The notes under the pieces are model-generated. The model was not told the origin of the DNA and did no database searches. It saw nothing but the letters and a program-made list of their open reading frames with translations. A stretch of 64,000 nt of DNA from positions 62,001 through 126,000 of the forward strand of contig NZ_VULN01000001.1 of assembly GCF_009696675.1 (NCBI RefSeq). Direction: 5' to 3'. Shown piece after piece: positions 1 to 9,096 of the stretch. Position 1 is the stretch's first letter; each line of letters starts with the position of its first letter. The stretch comes from Acidaminococcus fermentans (GTDB lineage: Bacteria > Bacillota > Negativicutes > Acidaminococcales > Acidaminococcaceae). The translations under genes were made by a program, and so were the position numbers.

Positions 1-471
1 ATACTGTTTGGCGGTTTTGTCCTTGAACAGGTCCGCCCAGAACACTTCCGCTTTGGTCCGGCCCCCTACGATCACTTCCATTTTGTGATCCGGGTCCGCC
101 TGGGCCAAAAAGTGGAGAGGGGCCAGGCCCATGCCGCCGCCCACCAGGAGACCCCGTTTGGCCCCCAGATGGAACCCGTGGCCCAGGGGCCCCACCACAC
201 TGATGGGGTCCCCGGCCTCCATGGCATCCATAAGTTCCGTGGTTTCTCCCACGATCCGGTACATCAGGGAAAAAGTCCCGGCCGCCCGGTCCACCCCGGC
301 CACCCCGAAGGGCCGCCGGAGCAGGGGCTGATGGAGCTTGTTCACCCGTACCGTCACAAACTGTCCCGGCTGGGCCGCTGCCGCCACTTCCGGACAGCGG
401 ATTTCCATGAGCCGGATGTCCCCGGAAAGTTTCTCCTGCCGGACAATGGTTCCTTCCATATATACTGCCAT
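1..471 (-). CDS. pyrK: Dihydroorotate dehydrogenase electron-transfer subunit PyrK (partial, N-terminal part)
   Basis: Reading the minus strand from an ATG at 471 gives an open frame to the window edge (157 codons, C-terminus missing). It starts MAVYMEGTIVRQEKL and carries the flavin-reductase fold signatures of PyrK: LLRRPFGVAG (FAD-binding Arg-Pro-Phe region) and LLVGGGMGLAPL (pyridine-nucleotide-binding glycine loop). PyrK pairs with PyrD of class IB and passes electrons from dihydroorotate through FAD and a 2Fe-2S cluster to NAD+; the cluster cysteines would lie beyond the edge. The start is 3 nt after the carB stop, so it is the fifth gene of the pyr operon; pyrD is expected next, outside the window. 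A second in-frame ATG at 459 is an alternative start. Confidence 0.88.
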   Translation of the reverse strand, partial: MAVYMEGTIVRQEKLSGDIRLMEIRCPEVAAAAQPGQFVTVRVNKLHQPLLRRPFGVAGVDRAAGTFSLMYRIVGETTELMDAMEAGDPISVVGPLGHGFHLGAKRGLLVGGGMGLAPLHFLAQADPDHKMEVIVGGRTKAEVFWADLFKDKTAKQY

Positions 472-474
472 GGC

Positions 475-3400
475 TTACTCCGTCTTCAGATCCTGGAGAG
501 CCACCACGCTTACCACGTTCCGCCGGCGCATGGCACCCATGGCCTTGTACAGGGCCCGGGCGGTATCCAGGCTGGTCAGGCAGGGAATGGCGTGTTCCAC
601 CGTGGACCGGCGGATCTTGAAGCCGTCCCGGGTAGCGTCGGAACCGTGGGTCAAAGTATTGATCACCATGCAGATCCGGCCTTCCTTGATGTCATCCAGC
701 AGGTTGGGGGTACCGGCGCTGGCCTTTTCCACCCGGCCCACATGGATGCCTTTTCCTTCCAGGAACTTGGCGGTACCGGCGGTAGCCACCAGTTCATAGC
801 CCAGGTTTTCAAACCCTTCCGCAATGGGCACCACTTCTTCCTTGTCCTGGTCCGCTACGGTGATCAGGATGGCACCGCTCTTGGGGATGTGGGTGCCGGC
901 GGCAATGCAGGCTTTGTACAGGGCTCTGGGGAACTGGGCGTCGATGCACATCACTTCCCCGGTGGATTTCATTTCCGGCCCCAGGGTGATGTCCACGTCG
1001 GTCATCTTGTTGAAGGAGAACACCGGCGCTTTCACCGCATAGTAGTCCGGGAAGAGCTTCAGGCCCGGTTCCAGGCCCTGATCCCGGATGGATACGCCCA
1101 TGGCGCATTTGGTGGCTACATCCACCATGGAGATGCCCGTCACCTTGCTCAGGAAAGGCACTGTCCGGCTGGACCGGGGGTTTACTTCGATCACATACAG
1201 CTTGTCATCCCGGACAATGTACTGGATGTTGATCATCCCATGGACTTCCAGGCCCAGGGCCAGTTTGGTGGTGTAGTCGATGATCTGTTCGATTACGTGC
1301 TCGCTGAGGGTCCGGGGCGGGTACACCGCAATGGAGTCCCCGGAATGGACCCCGGCCCGTTCGATGTGTTCCATGATCCCGGGCATCAGCACGTCCTTGC
1401 CGTCGCAGATGGCATCCACTTCCACTTCCGTACCCATCAGGTAGTGGTCCACCAGCACCGGGTGTTCGTGGGAAGCCTTTACGGCGTTGTTCATGTAGTA
1501 TTTCAGTTCGTCGTCGTTGTAGACGATTTCCATGGCCCGGCCGCCCAATACATAGGAAGGACGCACCATTACAGGGTAGCCCACATCGTTGGCAGCCCGC
1601 AGAGCCCCGTCGATGTCAAACACCGTGTGGCCTTTCGGACGGGGAATCCCCACACTGGTCAGCAGTTCGTCGAACCGTTCCCGGTCTTCTGCCCGGTCGA
1701 TGCTGTCTACGGAAGACCCCAGGATCTTCACCCCGCAGTCATGGAGCGGACCGGCCAGGTTGATGGCGGTCTGGCCCCCGAACTGGACAATGACCCCTTC
1801 CGGTTTTTCCCGGTCGATCACATTCAGCACGTCTTCCAGGGTCAAGGGTTCGAAATACAGCCGGTCAGCGGTATCGAAGTCCGTGGATACGGTTTCCGGG
1901 TTGTTGTTTACAATGATGGTTTCGTAGCCCAGATCCTTCAGAGCCCATACAGAGTGGACGGAGCAGTAGTCGAATTCCACCCCCTGGCCGATCCGGATGG
2001 GACCGGAGCCCAGTACCAGCACCTTCTTGTTGGGGGTGTCTTCCACTTCGTCTTCCACCCCGTAGGTGGAGTAGTAGTACGGAGTTTCCGCGTCGAATTC
2101 CGCGGCGCAGGTATCCACCATCTTGTAAACAGGGGTAATGCCCCATTCCTTCCGGATGGCACGGATTTCCAGACCGGTCTTCCCTACCAGTTTCCCGATG
2201 GTCACATCGGCAAAGCCCCGTTTCTTCACTTCCCGGAGCAGTTCCGGCGTCAGTTCTTCGCTCTTCAAACGCACTTCCAGTTCCACAATGTGGCGGATCT
2301 TCCGCAGGAAGAATTCGTCGATCTTGGTGATGGCATGGGCCTGGTCCACGGTCATCCCTCTCCGGAAGGCTTCGGCGATGGTAAAGAGCCGTTCGTCGTC
2401 CACTTTCCGGACCTTTTCAAAGACTTCCTGGTCCGTCAGCTTGTGGAGTTCCGGCATGTCCATATGAGTCAGGCCGATTTCCAGGCAGCGGACCGCCTTC
2501 AGCAGACCGGCTTCGATATTCCGTTCGATGGCCATCACTTCCCCGGTGGCCTTCATCTGGGTCCCCAGGGTGTGGTCCGCATTGACGAACTTGTCAAAGG
2601 GCCAGCGGGGGATCTTGATGACACAGTAGTCCAGGGTGGGTTCGAAGCAGGCGGAGGTTTTCTTGGTTACCGCGTTTTCGATTTCGTCCAGGGTATACCC
2701 GGCAGCGATCTTGGCGGCCACTTTGGCAATGGGATAGCCTGTTGCCTTGGAAGCCAGGGCAGAAGACCGGCTTACCCGGGGGTTCACTTCGATGACGATG
2801 TATTCTTCACTGTCCGGATTCAGGGCATACTGCACGTTGCAGGCCCCTTCCACCCCCAGTTCCCGGACGATGTCGATGGCGGCGGTCCGGAGCATCTGGA
2901 CTTCCCGGTCAGTCAGGGTCTGGCAGGGAGCCACCACGATGGAGTCCCCGGTATGGACCCCCACCGGGTCGATGTTTTCCATGTTGCAGACGGTGATGCA
3001 GTTGTCTTCATGGTCCCGGACCACTTCATATTCGATTTCCTTCCAGCCGGCTACGGACCGTTCGATCAGGGCCTGACCGATCAGGGAGTACATGAGCCCT
3101 TTGGTGGTAATGTCATCCAGCTGATCCATGTTGTGGGCAATGCCGCCCCCGGTGCCCCCCAGGGTGTAGGCCGGCCGCACGATCAGAGGGAAGCCCACCT
3201 TCTTGGCAAATTCCTTGGCCGCATCCACGCTTTCCACAATGGTGCTCTGGGGAATGGGCTGGTGGAGTTTCTCCATGGTTTCTTTGAACAGTTCCCGGTC
3301 TTCCGCCTTCATGATGCTGGAGATCTGGGTGCCCAGGAGCTGCACATTGTATTTCTTCAGAATGCCTTTTTTGTCCAGTTCAATGGCCAGGTTCAGGCCG

Positions 3401-3681
3401 ATCTGGCCCCCCAGGGTGGCCAGCAGGGAATCCGGCCGTTCCTTGGCGATGATGGCTTCCAGGAATTCCACATCCAGGGGTTCCACATACACCCGATCTG
3501 CAATGTGCACATCGGTCATGATAGTGGCCGGGTTGGAGTTCACCAGCACCACTTCCAGCCCTTCTTCCTTCAGGGCCCGGCAGGCCTGGGTGCCGGAATA
3601 GTCGAATTCAGCAGCCTGACCGATGATGATCGGGCCGGAACCGATGACCATGACTTTCTTTACATTCTCTTTTTTTGGCAT
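475..3681 (-). CDS. carB: Carbamoyl-phosphate synthase large subunit
   Basis: 1068 aa, the normal full length. The protein has the two duplicated ATP-grasp synthetase halves: the first begins [20 protein letters not shown] near residue 10, the second [20 protein letters not shown] near residue 555. A C-terminal MGS-like allosteric domain occupies roughly the last 130 residues. It makes carbamoyl phosphate from bicarbonate, two ATP and ammonia channelled from CarA. In this family the C-terminal domain binds UMP (inhibitor) and ornithine/IMP (activators). The gene starts 1 nt after the carA stop codon, as expected for a heterodimer encoded in one operon, and is followed 3 nt later by pyrK. Nothing unusual was seen. 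Confidence 0.98.
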   Translation of the reverse strand: MPKKENVKKVMVIGSGPIIIGQAAEFDYSGTQACRALKEEGLEVVLVNSNPATIMTDVHIADRVYVEPLDVEFLEAIIAKERPDSLLATLGGQIGLNLAIELDKKGILKKYNVQLLGTQISSIMKAEDRELFKETMEKLHQPIPQSTIVESVDAAKEFAKKVGFPLIVRPAYTLGGTGGGIAHNMDQLDDITTKGLMYSLIGQALIERSVAGWKEIEYEVVRDHEDNCITVCNMENIDPVGVHTGDSIVVAPCQTLTDREVQMLRTAAIDIVRELGVEGACNVQYALNPDSEEYIVIEVNPRVSRSSALASKATGYPIAKVAAKIAAGYTLDEIENAVTKKTSACFEPTLDYCVIKIPRWPFDKFVNADHTLGTQMKATGEVMAIERNIEAGLLKAVRCLEIGLTHMDMPELHKLTDQEVFEKVRKVDDERLFTIAEAFRRGMTVDQAHAITKIDEFFLRKIRHIVELEVRLKSEELTPELLREVKKRGFADVTIGKLVGKTGLEIRAIRKEWGITPVYKMVDTCAAEFDAETPYYYSTYGVEDEVEDTPNKKVLVLGSGPIRIGQGVEFDYCSVHSVWALKDLGYETIIVNNNPETVSTDFDTADRLYFEPLTLEDVLNVIDREKPEGVIVQFGGQTAINLAGPLHDCGVKILGSSVDSIDRAEDRERFDELLTSVGIPRPKGHTVFDIDGALRAANDVGYPVMVRPSYVLGGRAMEIVYNDDELKYYMNNAVKASHEHPVLVDHYLMGTEVEVDAICDGKDVLMPGIMEHIERAGVHSGDSIAVYPPRTLSEHVIEQIIDYTTKLALGLEVHGMINIQYIVRDDKLYVIEVNPRSSRTVPFLSKVTGISMVDVATKCAMGVSIRDQGLEPGLKLFPDYYAVKAPVFSFNKMTDVDITLGPEMKSTGEVMCIDAQFPRALYKACIAAGTHIPKSGAILITVADQDKEEVVPIAEGFENLGYELVATAGTAKFLEGKGIHVGRVEKASAGTPNLLDDIKEGRICMVINTLTHGSDATRDGFKIRRSTVEHAIPCLTSLDTARALYKAMGAMRRRNVVSVVALQDLKTE

Positions 3682-3682
3682 A

Positions 3683-4759
3683 TCAGTGCCCTCCCATCAT
3701 TTTGATAAACCGGTCGAACAGATAAGCGTTGCCGCTGGGACCGGGGGATGCTTCCGGATGGTACTGCACTGTGAAGGTGGGATGGTTCAGATAGCGCAGG
3801 CCTTCGATGGTGTTGTCGTTCAGGGACCGGTTGATCACTTCCACCGGCAGTCCCTTCAGGGAATCCTCATCCACCATGAACCCATGGTTCTGGGAGGTGA
3901 TGCAGATCTTGTGGTCCACCAGATCCCGGACCGGCTGGTTGATGCCCCGGTGGCCGAAAAGCATTTTCTTGGTCTTGGCCCCGTTGGCCAGCGCCATGAC
4001 CTGATGCCCCATGCAGATGCCGAAAATGGGTTTCTTGCCGATCATCTTTTTGATGTTGTCGATTTCCACCGTCAGATCCGCCGGATCCCCAGGGCCGTTG
4101 CTCAGGAAAATCCCGTCCGGATCCATGGCCAGTACCTCTTCCGCCGGAGTTTCCGCCGGGAATACGGTCAGTTTGCAGCCTTTTTCCACCAGGCATTCCA
4201 GGATGTGCCGCTTCACCCCGTAGTCCATGACGGCTACGGAATATTTGGCGTCGTCCGGTCCCATGGTGTACACCTTTTTGGTGGTTACCTGGGCCACCTG
4301 GTCATGTTCTTCGGGAGTGGCCAAAAGAGCCTGGACTTCGTCGTCCGGAGTATCTGCCGGCACCAGCACCCCCTGAAGGGTCCCGTAGGACCGGATCCGC
4401 CGGGTCAGCGCCCGGGTATCCACACCGGCCAGCACCGGGATATCGTTCTTTTCCAGGAATTCCAGCACCGTGCCTTCATCCCGCCAGCTGGAGGGTTCGT
4501 CACACAGTTCGCTGACGATCAGCCCCTTGTAGCAGCAGCCGTCACTCTGGCAGAACAGGTCGTTGCAGCCGTAGTTCCCGATCAGGGGATAGGTGAAGAT
4601 GACGATCTGCCCGCAGAAAGAGGGGTCCGTCAGGGTTTCCTGATACCCGGACATGCCGGTGGTGAACACCACTTCCCCCACTGCCTTATGGGTGCTGTAC
4701 AAAGTTCCTTCATAGACGCTTCCGTCTTTCAATACCAACTTGCCTTTTACTTTTTGCAT
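3683..4759 (-). CDS. carA: Carbamoyl-phosphate synthase small (glutaminase) subunit
   Basis: 358 aa. The N-terminal CPSase small-chain domain (about residues 1-130, with [16 protein letters not shown]) is followed by a class I glutamine amidotransferase domain. The nucleophile is Cys249 in FGICMGHQ and the partner histidine/glutamate lie in [10 protein letters not shown] near the C-terminus. It hydrolyses glutamine and channels ammonia to CarB. Its first codons overlap the end of pyrC by 13 nt and its stop is 1 nt from the carB start, so the three genes are probably translationally coupled. Pyr-operon location suggests this is the pyrimidine-regulated copy of CPSase; whether the genome has a separate arginine-specific one cannot be judged here. 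Confidence 0.97.
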   Translation of the reverse strand: MQKVKGKLVLKDGSVYEGTLYSTHKAVGEVVFTTGMSGYQETLTDPSFCGQIVIFTYPLIGNYGCNDLFCQSDGCCYKGLIVSELCDEPSSWRDEGTVLEFLEKNDIPVLAGVDTRALTRRIRSYGTLQGVLVPADTPDDEVQALLATPEEHDQVAQVTTKKVYTMGPDDAKYSVAVMDYGVKRHILECLVEKGCKLTVFPAETPAEEVLAMDPDGIFLSNGPGDPADLTVEIDNIKKMIGKKPIFGICMGHQVMALANGAKTKKMLFGHRGINQPVRDLVDHKICITSQNHGFMVDEDSLKGLPVEVINRSLNDNTIEGLRYLNHPTFTVQYHPEASPGPSGNAYLFDRFIKMMGGH

Positions 4760-6039
4760 ACTACACCGTCTTTCATCACAAACCGGCCATCGACCATGGT
4801 CGCCACTGCCATGCCTTTGCAGTGTTTTCCGTTGAAAGGAGTCACCTTGCCCCGGGTATAGAATTTTTCACTGTCCACCGTCCATTCCCGGTCCAGATCC
4901 AGGATGGTGATGTCCGCATTCCGGCCTACCTTCAGGCTGCCGGCGTCCAGATTCATGATCCGGGCCGGGCTGGTGCTCATTTTGTTGACGATTTCATTGA
5001 TGGAGAATTCTCCCGTATGGTACAGCTCCGTCAGGATCACCCCTACGGAAGTCTCCAGGCCGCAGAACCCGTTGGGAGCATACCGGAATTCCACATCTTT
5101 TTCTTCCGGCGCATGAGGAGCATGGTCCGTTACGATGGCATCGATGGTGCCGTCCTTCAACCCCGCCCGCATGGCTTCCACATGATCCCGGCTCCGGAGA
5201 GGAGGAGAAACCCGGGTGGCCGTATTGTAACCGGCGCAGGCTTCATCGGTAAGGGTCAGGTGGTGGACCGTCACTTCGCAGGTGATGTTCACCCCTCGGG
5301 CCTTGGCCTTCCGGACAATGTCCACAGCCCCCTTGCTGGCAATGTGGGCAATGTGGATGTGGGCCCCGGTGTATTCCGCAATGGCCGCATCCCGGGCCAC
5401 ACAGATGTCTTCGGCGATGGAAGGGATGCCGGGCACACCCAGACGGGCGGAAACGGCCCCTTCGTGCATGAACCCTTCGTGGTTCATCTCTTCGTCGATG
5501 TCGTGGCAGATCAGGGGCTTGTCAAAAGCGCTCACATACTGGGCTGCCAGGTTCATTACATAGGCACTGGACACATAGTGGCCGTCATCAGAGAAGCCCA
5601 TGACCCCGTGCTGGGCCATGTCCCCCATTTCAGACAGTTCCTTGCCTTTTTCCCCTTTGGTAATGGCCCCGATCACTTCCACATGGACGTACCCTTCCTT
5701 TTGGGCCCGTTCCTGGATGCCGCTGACCACAATGGAGCTGTCGATCACCGGTTTGGTGTTGGGCATGCAGGCCACCCGGGTGATGCCCCCGTGAGCCGCT
5801 GCCATAGTGCCGGTGACCAGATCTTCCTTGGCTTCCAGCCCCGGTTCCCGGAGATGGGTGTGCAGGTCGATGAACCCGGGAGCCACCACCAGGCCCGTAG
5901 CGTCGAACACTTCGTTCGCCGCTGCATCAATGTGAGGTGCCGCTTCCGCGATTTTCCCGTCTTCCACCAGAAGGTCCATCACCTGGTCCAGCTGCTGGCT
6001 GGGATCTACGATCCGTCCGTTCTTAATTAGCGTTTTCAA
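4747..6039 (-). CDS. pyrC: Dihydroorotase (class I)
   Basis: 430 aa, typical of the long class I (PyrC, Bacillus-type) dihydroorotases. The metal-binding motif DLHTHLREPG sits at residues 58-67, and the catalytic aspartate motif VTDHAPHAPEEK near residue 310. It cyclises N-carbamoyl-aspartate to dihydroorotate, the third step of UMP synthesis. The gene overlaps the 3' end of pyrB by 17 nt and the 5' end of carA by 13 nt, giving one tightly packed transcription unit under the attenuator at 7011-7100. Confidence 0.96.
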   Translation of the reverse strand: MKTLIKNGRIVDPSQQLDQVMDLLVEDGKIAEAAPHIDAAANEVFDATGLVVAPGFIDLHTHLREPGLEAKEDLVTGTMAAAHGGITRVACMPNTKPVIDSSIVVSGIQERAQKEGYVHVEVIGAITKGEKGKELSEMGDMAQHGVMGFSDDGHYVSSAYVMNLAAQYVSAFDKPLICHDIDEEMNHEGFMHEGAVSARLGVPGIPSIAEDICVARDAAIAEYTGAHIHIAHIASKGAVDIVRKAKARGVNITCEVTVHHLTLTDEACAGYNTATRVSPPLRSRDHVEAMRAGLKDGTIDAIVTDHAPHAPEEKDVEFRYAPNGFCGLETSVGVILTELYHTGEFSINEIVNKMSTSPARIMNLDAGSLKVGRNADITILDLDREWTVDSEKFYTRGKVTPFNGKHCKGMAVATMVDGRFVMKDGVVCKK

Positions 6040-6979
6040 CTGGCTTTCCTCCCATAATCGTCAAGAATAACACGGCCATCCGCACCGCGACCCCGTTGGT
6101 CACCTGTTCCCGGATCACAGCCTGGTCACTGTAGCCCGTATCCCAGGAGATTTCCAACCCCCGGTTCATGGGACCGGGATGCATCACCAGACAGTCCGGT
6201 TTGGCCAGTTTCATCCGTTCTTCGTTGACCCCGTAAATCCGGGCGTATTCCCGGGGAGTGGGGAACATGGCCTTGTCCTGGCGTTCCAGCTGGATCCGCA
6301 GCACATCCACCACATCCGCCCCTTCAATGGCGTCTTCCACCCGTTTGTGCACCGTGACCCCCAGTTCCTGGATGTCGTGAGGAATCAGGGTCATGGGACC
6401 GGCCACATGGACATCCGCTCCCAGCTTGGTCCAGGCCGCAATGTTGCTCCGGGCCACCCGGCTGTAAAGGATATCCCCGATAATGGCCATTTTCAGGCCC
6501 TTGAACTGTTTCCCATGTTCCAGGATGGTGAACATGTCCAGGAGACCCTGGGTGGGATGGGCATGGGCCCCGTCCCCGGCGTTGATCACAATGGGGGCTG
6601 CAATGTCCGCTGCGTACTTGGCTGCCCCTTCCACCGGGTGACGCATGACAATGGCATCACAGGCCATGGACTGCATGGTCAGGATGGTGTCCTTCAGGCA
6701 TTCCCCTTTTTTCACACTGGAAGTGCCGGTGCTCAGGTTGATTACGTCCGCCCCCAGATACTTCCCGGCCAGCTCGAAAGAGCTGCGGGTACGGGTGCTG
6801 TTTTCATAGAACAGGTTCACAATGGATTTGCCCCGGAGAGACGGGAGCTTCTTGATGTCCCGTTTCATGACCTTCTTCATCTCCGCCGCCGTTCGCATGA
6901 TCAGATCGTACTCTTCCACGGACAGGGAGGAAAGATCCAGGATATCCCGTCCGGACAGGCTGACTGCCGCCTTTGTCAT
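6023..6979 (-). CDS. pyrB: Aspartate carbamoyltransferase catalytic chain
   Basis: 318 aa, catalytic-chain length. The carbamoyl-phosphate-binding signature FYENSTRTRSSFE is at about residues 57-69 and the HPTQGLLD substrate motif near 140. The reaction condenses carbamoyl phosphate with aspartate. No pyrI regulatory chain gene is adjacent, so control probably comes from the RNA attenuator rather than an allosteric partner. The start is supported by a strong AGGAGG 8 nt upstream of the ATG at 6979. It is the first gene of the pyr operon. Confidence 0.97.
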   Translation of the reverse strand: MTKAAVSLSGRDILDLSSLSVEEYDLIMRTAAEMKKVMKRDIKKLPSLRGKSIVNLFYENSTRTRSSFELAGKYLGADVINLSTGTSSVKKGECLKDTILTMQSMACDAIVMRHPVEGAAKYAADIAAPIVINAGDGAHAHPTQGLLDMFTILEHGKQFKGLKMAIIGDILYSRVARSNIAAWTKLGADVHVAGPMTLIPHDIQELGVTVHKRVEDAIEGADVVDVLRIQLERQDKAMFPTPREYARIYGVNEERMKLAKPDCLVMHPGPMNRGLEISWDTGYSDQAVIREQVTNGVAVRMAVLFLTIMGGKPVENAN

Positions 6980-7010
6980 GTTGTAGCCTCCTATAATAAA
7001 CTGCAGGTTG

Positions 7011-7100
7011 AAAAAATAAGCCTTCTCGTCCTAAGACAAGAAGGCTTCTAATAACTGCTTCTAGATAAAAGTCCCTTTCTTAGTCTCACAGGACTAGGTT
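7011..7100 (-). promoter_or_regulatory. PyrR-type transcription attenuator of the pyr operon
   Basis: Read on the minus strand the leader contains TAGTCCTGTGAGACTA (7081-7096), which fits the PyrR binding-loop consensus (AGUCC-N-GNGAGGCU-like) closed by a short stem. About 35 nt later comes a terminator hairpin with arms AAGCCTTCT (7039-7047) and AGAAGGCTT (7018-7026) followed by ATTTTTTC. In the PyrR paradigm UMP-bound PyrR stabilises the first hairpin and lets the terminator form, shutting off pyrB onward. The pyrR gene itself is not in the window. Confidence 0.85.
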
Positions 7101-7127
7101 AAAAGGTGATTCTTTGAAGTTTTTTCT

Positions 7128-7156
7128 AGTGTAGCACGGGGGAAAAGAAAAGTCAA
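7128..7156 (-). promoter_or_regulatory. Promoter of the pyr operon
   Basis: On the minus strand TTGACT (7151-7156), a 17-nt spacer and TACACT (7128-7133) form a near-consensus sigma-A type promoter. Transcription would begin about 7121 and run straight into the PyrR attenuator. Confidence 0.75.
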
Positions 7157-7207
7157 GGCGGGAGAAAAATCACACCCGGCCCCTCCGGGCCTGTCAAAAG
7201 TCAGACG

Positions 7208-7867
7208 TCAGTTTTTCCGGTTCAAGTAAGCAATGACCTTGGGCGACAGTTCCACCCGCAGGGTCCCCAGGGCGTAGCACCCCAGTTCATAGGGCCGGTA
7301 GATCAGGGCGATTTTTCCTCCGCCCTCCAGGAAATAATTGTCGCTGATCTTCAGCTTGTCCCACATGAAAGAATCATTGGCAAAGGTCTTGCTCAGCGGC
7401 ACCGGCTCATTTCGGCTGTTGTAAATGGGCTGGGACAGGATCAGGCTCTTGTCCGCCGTACTGATCCGGACAAAATAAGGAAGAGGCAGCTTCTCCCCTG
7501 TCACCTTGCTGTAAGTCAGCCCCCGGGTATTGGTGTACCCATGGGCCGCCCCCTGGCTGTACCGGAAATCCGCCAGCGTGAGAGAAAGCAGCGTCCCGTC
7601 CTCATACTGCACCTGGTAAGAAAACCTCCCCCGGGTGAATTTTCCGGCCGCATAATCATCCCGGAACCCGGCTATATATTGGTAGATATCCGAATTGATC
7701 CGGTCCTGGGCCTCCTGATTGCGGTCCACATACACAATGGGGTAGCTCATCTTGTAATTGGCCTCGTCCGCCACATGCTTCTCCACGCTGGCCTCCCCCA
7801 TCCCCAAAGGCAAAGCCAGCAAACCCGCCAACACAATCCAAGTCAGAAATTTCCCACTCTTTTTCAT
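7208..7867 (-). CDS. Secreted DUF3298-type protein
   Basis: 219 aa from the ATG at 7867 (MKKSGKFLTWIVLAG...). The start begins a clear signal peptide: two lysines, a hydrophobic core to about residue 24, and a likely cleavage after GEA. The frame is open well upstream, but that part is arginine-rich translation of a repeated intergenic element and has no ribosome site, so I exclude it. The mature part looks like the DUF4163/DUF3298 pair seen in RsiV-like and lysozyme-binding or envelope proteins, ending with the typical YRPYELGCYALGTLRVEL strand region. It is probably exported and envelope-associated; the precise function is unknown. It is a single gene downstream of the repeat-rich region and converges on nothing. 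Confidence 0.75.
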   Translation of the reverse strand: MKKSGKFLTWIVLAGLLALPLGMGEASVEKHVADEANYKMSYPIVYVDRNQEAQDRINSDIYQYIAGFRDDYAAGKFTRGRFSYQVQYEDGTLLSLTLADFRYSQGAAHGYTNTRGLTYSKVTGEKLPLPYFVRISTADKSLILSQPIYNSRNEPVPLSKTFANDSFMWDKLKISDNYFLEGGGKIALIYRPYELGCYALGTLRVELSPKVIAYLNRKN

Positions 7868-8059
7868 GATCAATGCCCCCATTTCAGGATAAACACTCAC
7901 ATACCACTTCGTCCATACCATTATTCTACCATAATATATGCCAGTAGGATGGTGAAAAGGGGTCAGCCGCTTTTTAGTCTCACGCCTTTGCCACCGACAA
8001 AAATGCCGCCAGAGCCGTCCGTTCCCCCCCCTGGACCCCGTCCATCCGATTGAAAAATG

Positions 8060-8193
8060 CCGTCTCCGCCGGACTGATGACAACAACGATATTCTCCGCC
8101 TAATCAACGACAACCTCCTCCAATCGGTCGAACAAACAACATCCGATCCCAACGCGGTAGGGGTGCGCCGCAGGCACACCCTTCCCGGCCTCC
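8060..8193. repeat. Palindromic intergenic element, copy A (left arm missing)
   Basis: This copy keeps the internal segment (GATGACAACAACGATATTC...) and the right arm ACGCGGTAGGGGTGCGCCGC...CCTTCCCGGCCTCC. The left arm beginning GGAGGCCGGGA is not present. It is followed by the right-flank module GTTTTAATCCGACTGAGATT shared with copies D and G. See copies B-G at 8777, 15131, 15609, 17001, 17826 and 18127. Confidence 0.75.
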
Positions 8194-8375
8194 TGGCTGT
8201 TTTAATCCGACTGAGATTGGCGATTTTAACCCGACTTCAAGAAGTAACCTGGTTTCATAACCACTTAGCCACCTAACCACTCAATCACTTTTCACTCCCT
8301 ATAAACTGGTATTGATTAAACCTGCAATTCCAAAATGTATATAAATAGTTCCCGATTACTCTTTGAAGTACCGGC

Positions 8376-8464
8376 TGTTCATCCCCGCATGCGCGGGGTC
8401 CACAAGATAACGGCTTTCCAGGGCTTCCCGCCCGTAGGATCATCCCCGCATGCGCGGGGTCCAC
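8376..8464 (-). CRISPR. Type I-E CRISPR mini-array, two repeats and one spacer
   Basis: On the minus strand two copies of a 28-nt repeat beginning GTGGACCCCGCGCATGCGGG and ending GATGATCC (8437-8464) or, degenerate at the end, GATGAACA (8376-8403) flank a 33-nt spacer (8404-8436). The 61-nt period, the CCCCGCGCATGCGGGG stem and the GATGA tail are typical of I-E arrays. The more degenerate repeat lies leader-distal, as expected for an array end. No I-E cas genes are in the window. Confidence 0.8.
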
Positions 8465-8620
8465 GGATAACAACGATGTTTTCCGCCAGGTGTATATCGT
8501 ACACCTCAAAATCCCTAAAATTTGCGGTCAGAAAATAGGTTAACCTCAAAAATTGCGATTTTTGAGGCTTGATAATTATCTTTACATTCATATTATAATG
8601 GCATCGTCCATAAACAACAA
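8465..8620 (-). promoter_or_regulatory. Leader and promoter of the I-E mini-array
   Basis: Directly upstream of the first repeat on the minus strand is an AT-rich stretch with the inverted repeat CCTCAAAAATCGC/GCGATTTTTGAGG-like segment. Further up is a promoter TTGTTG (8615-8620), 17 nt, TATAAT (8592-8597). A close copy of the whole stretch (including the promoter) is at 17884-18038, again beside an I-E repeat, which supports reading it as a CRISPR leader. Confidence 0.6.
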
Positions 8621-8776
8621 TACAGGCGCAGGTGTCTCCCTTGTCCCTTTTTCTCCGTCCCGTAGGGGCGGCAGGCCCGGCCGCCCGCATCTGCAAACGC
8701 TGCCTCACGCTCAACGTCTCCCGTCTCACGCCAAAGGATGCCAGATGCCGGGCATCTGCCTTTGAACATAAAAAAC

Positions 8777-8947
8777 GGAGGCCGGGAAGGGCTCCCCTCC
8801 GGGAAGCCCCTACGCCGTCTCCGTCGAGCTGATGACAACAACGCTTATTCTCCGCCTGGTCAACGACAACTTCCTCCAAATTGGTTGAACAAACAACATC
8901 CGATCCCAACGCCGTAGGGGTGCGCCGCAGGCACACCCTTCCCGGCC
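8777..8947. repeat. Palindromic MITE-like intergenic element, copy B
   Basis: Begins GGAGGCCGGGAAGGGCTCCC and ends with CACACCCTTCCCGGCC. The outer ~40 bp of each end are imperfect inverted repeats of each other (left arm to CCCCTACGCCGT, right arm from ACGCCGTAGGGG). Each arm can also fold on itself. No transposase ORF lies inside. It is preceded by a module (from about 8690: GCATCTGCAAACGC...GGCATCTGCCTTTGAACAT) also found before copies D, E and G. Confidence 0.8.
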
Positions 8948-9096
8948 TATCGGAGGGCAAAAAAAGTACAGAAAACAGAATGCAGAACAGCCTGATAACG
9001 TATTTAGTATAGTTGTCTTCTATATTGATAGAAATTTAAATAACTGATAAACTCCAAAGAAATACCTTTATCATAATTTAATCCACGTCCCCATAC
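8948..9096 (+). other. AT-rich stretch upstream of the II-C array (probable leader)
   Basis: No gene is visible. The sequence changes from GC-rich repeat to strongly AT-rich DNA directly before the first repeat at 9097. Because the crRNAs read on the plus strand, this is the position expected for the leader and for spacer insertion. The assignment is positional only. Confidence 0.4.

Noticed and set aside
85-3705. Very long plus-strand open frame over carB
   Set aside because: It is antisense to the full-length carB gene, has His/Gly/Pro-rich low-information content and matches no family; the GC-rich codon bias of carB produces it.
7868-8179. N-terminal extension of the DUF3298 gene (MCLRRTPTALGSD...)
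   Set aside because: It translates palindromic element A; a signal peptide starts cleanly at 7867.
8376-8464. Possibility that the two GCATGCGCGGGG palindromes are simple hairpins (terminators)
   Set aside because: No T-runs follow, the period is exactly 61 nt and an I-E-like leader with promoter is adjacent, so CRISPR fits better.
8285-8960. Arginine-rich small ORFs with HPRMRG, SPHARG or PRACGDE motifs around 8.3-9.0 kb and 17.7-17.9 kb
   Set aside because: These peptides are translations of type I-E CRISPR repeats, a known annotation artefact.
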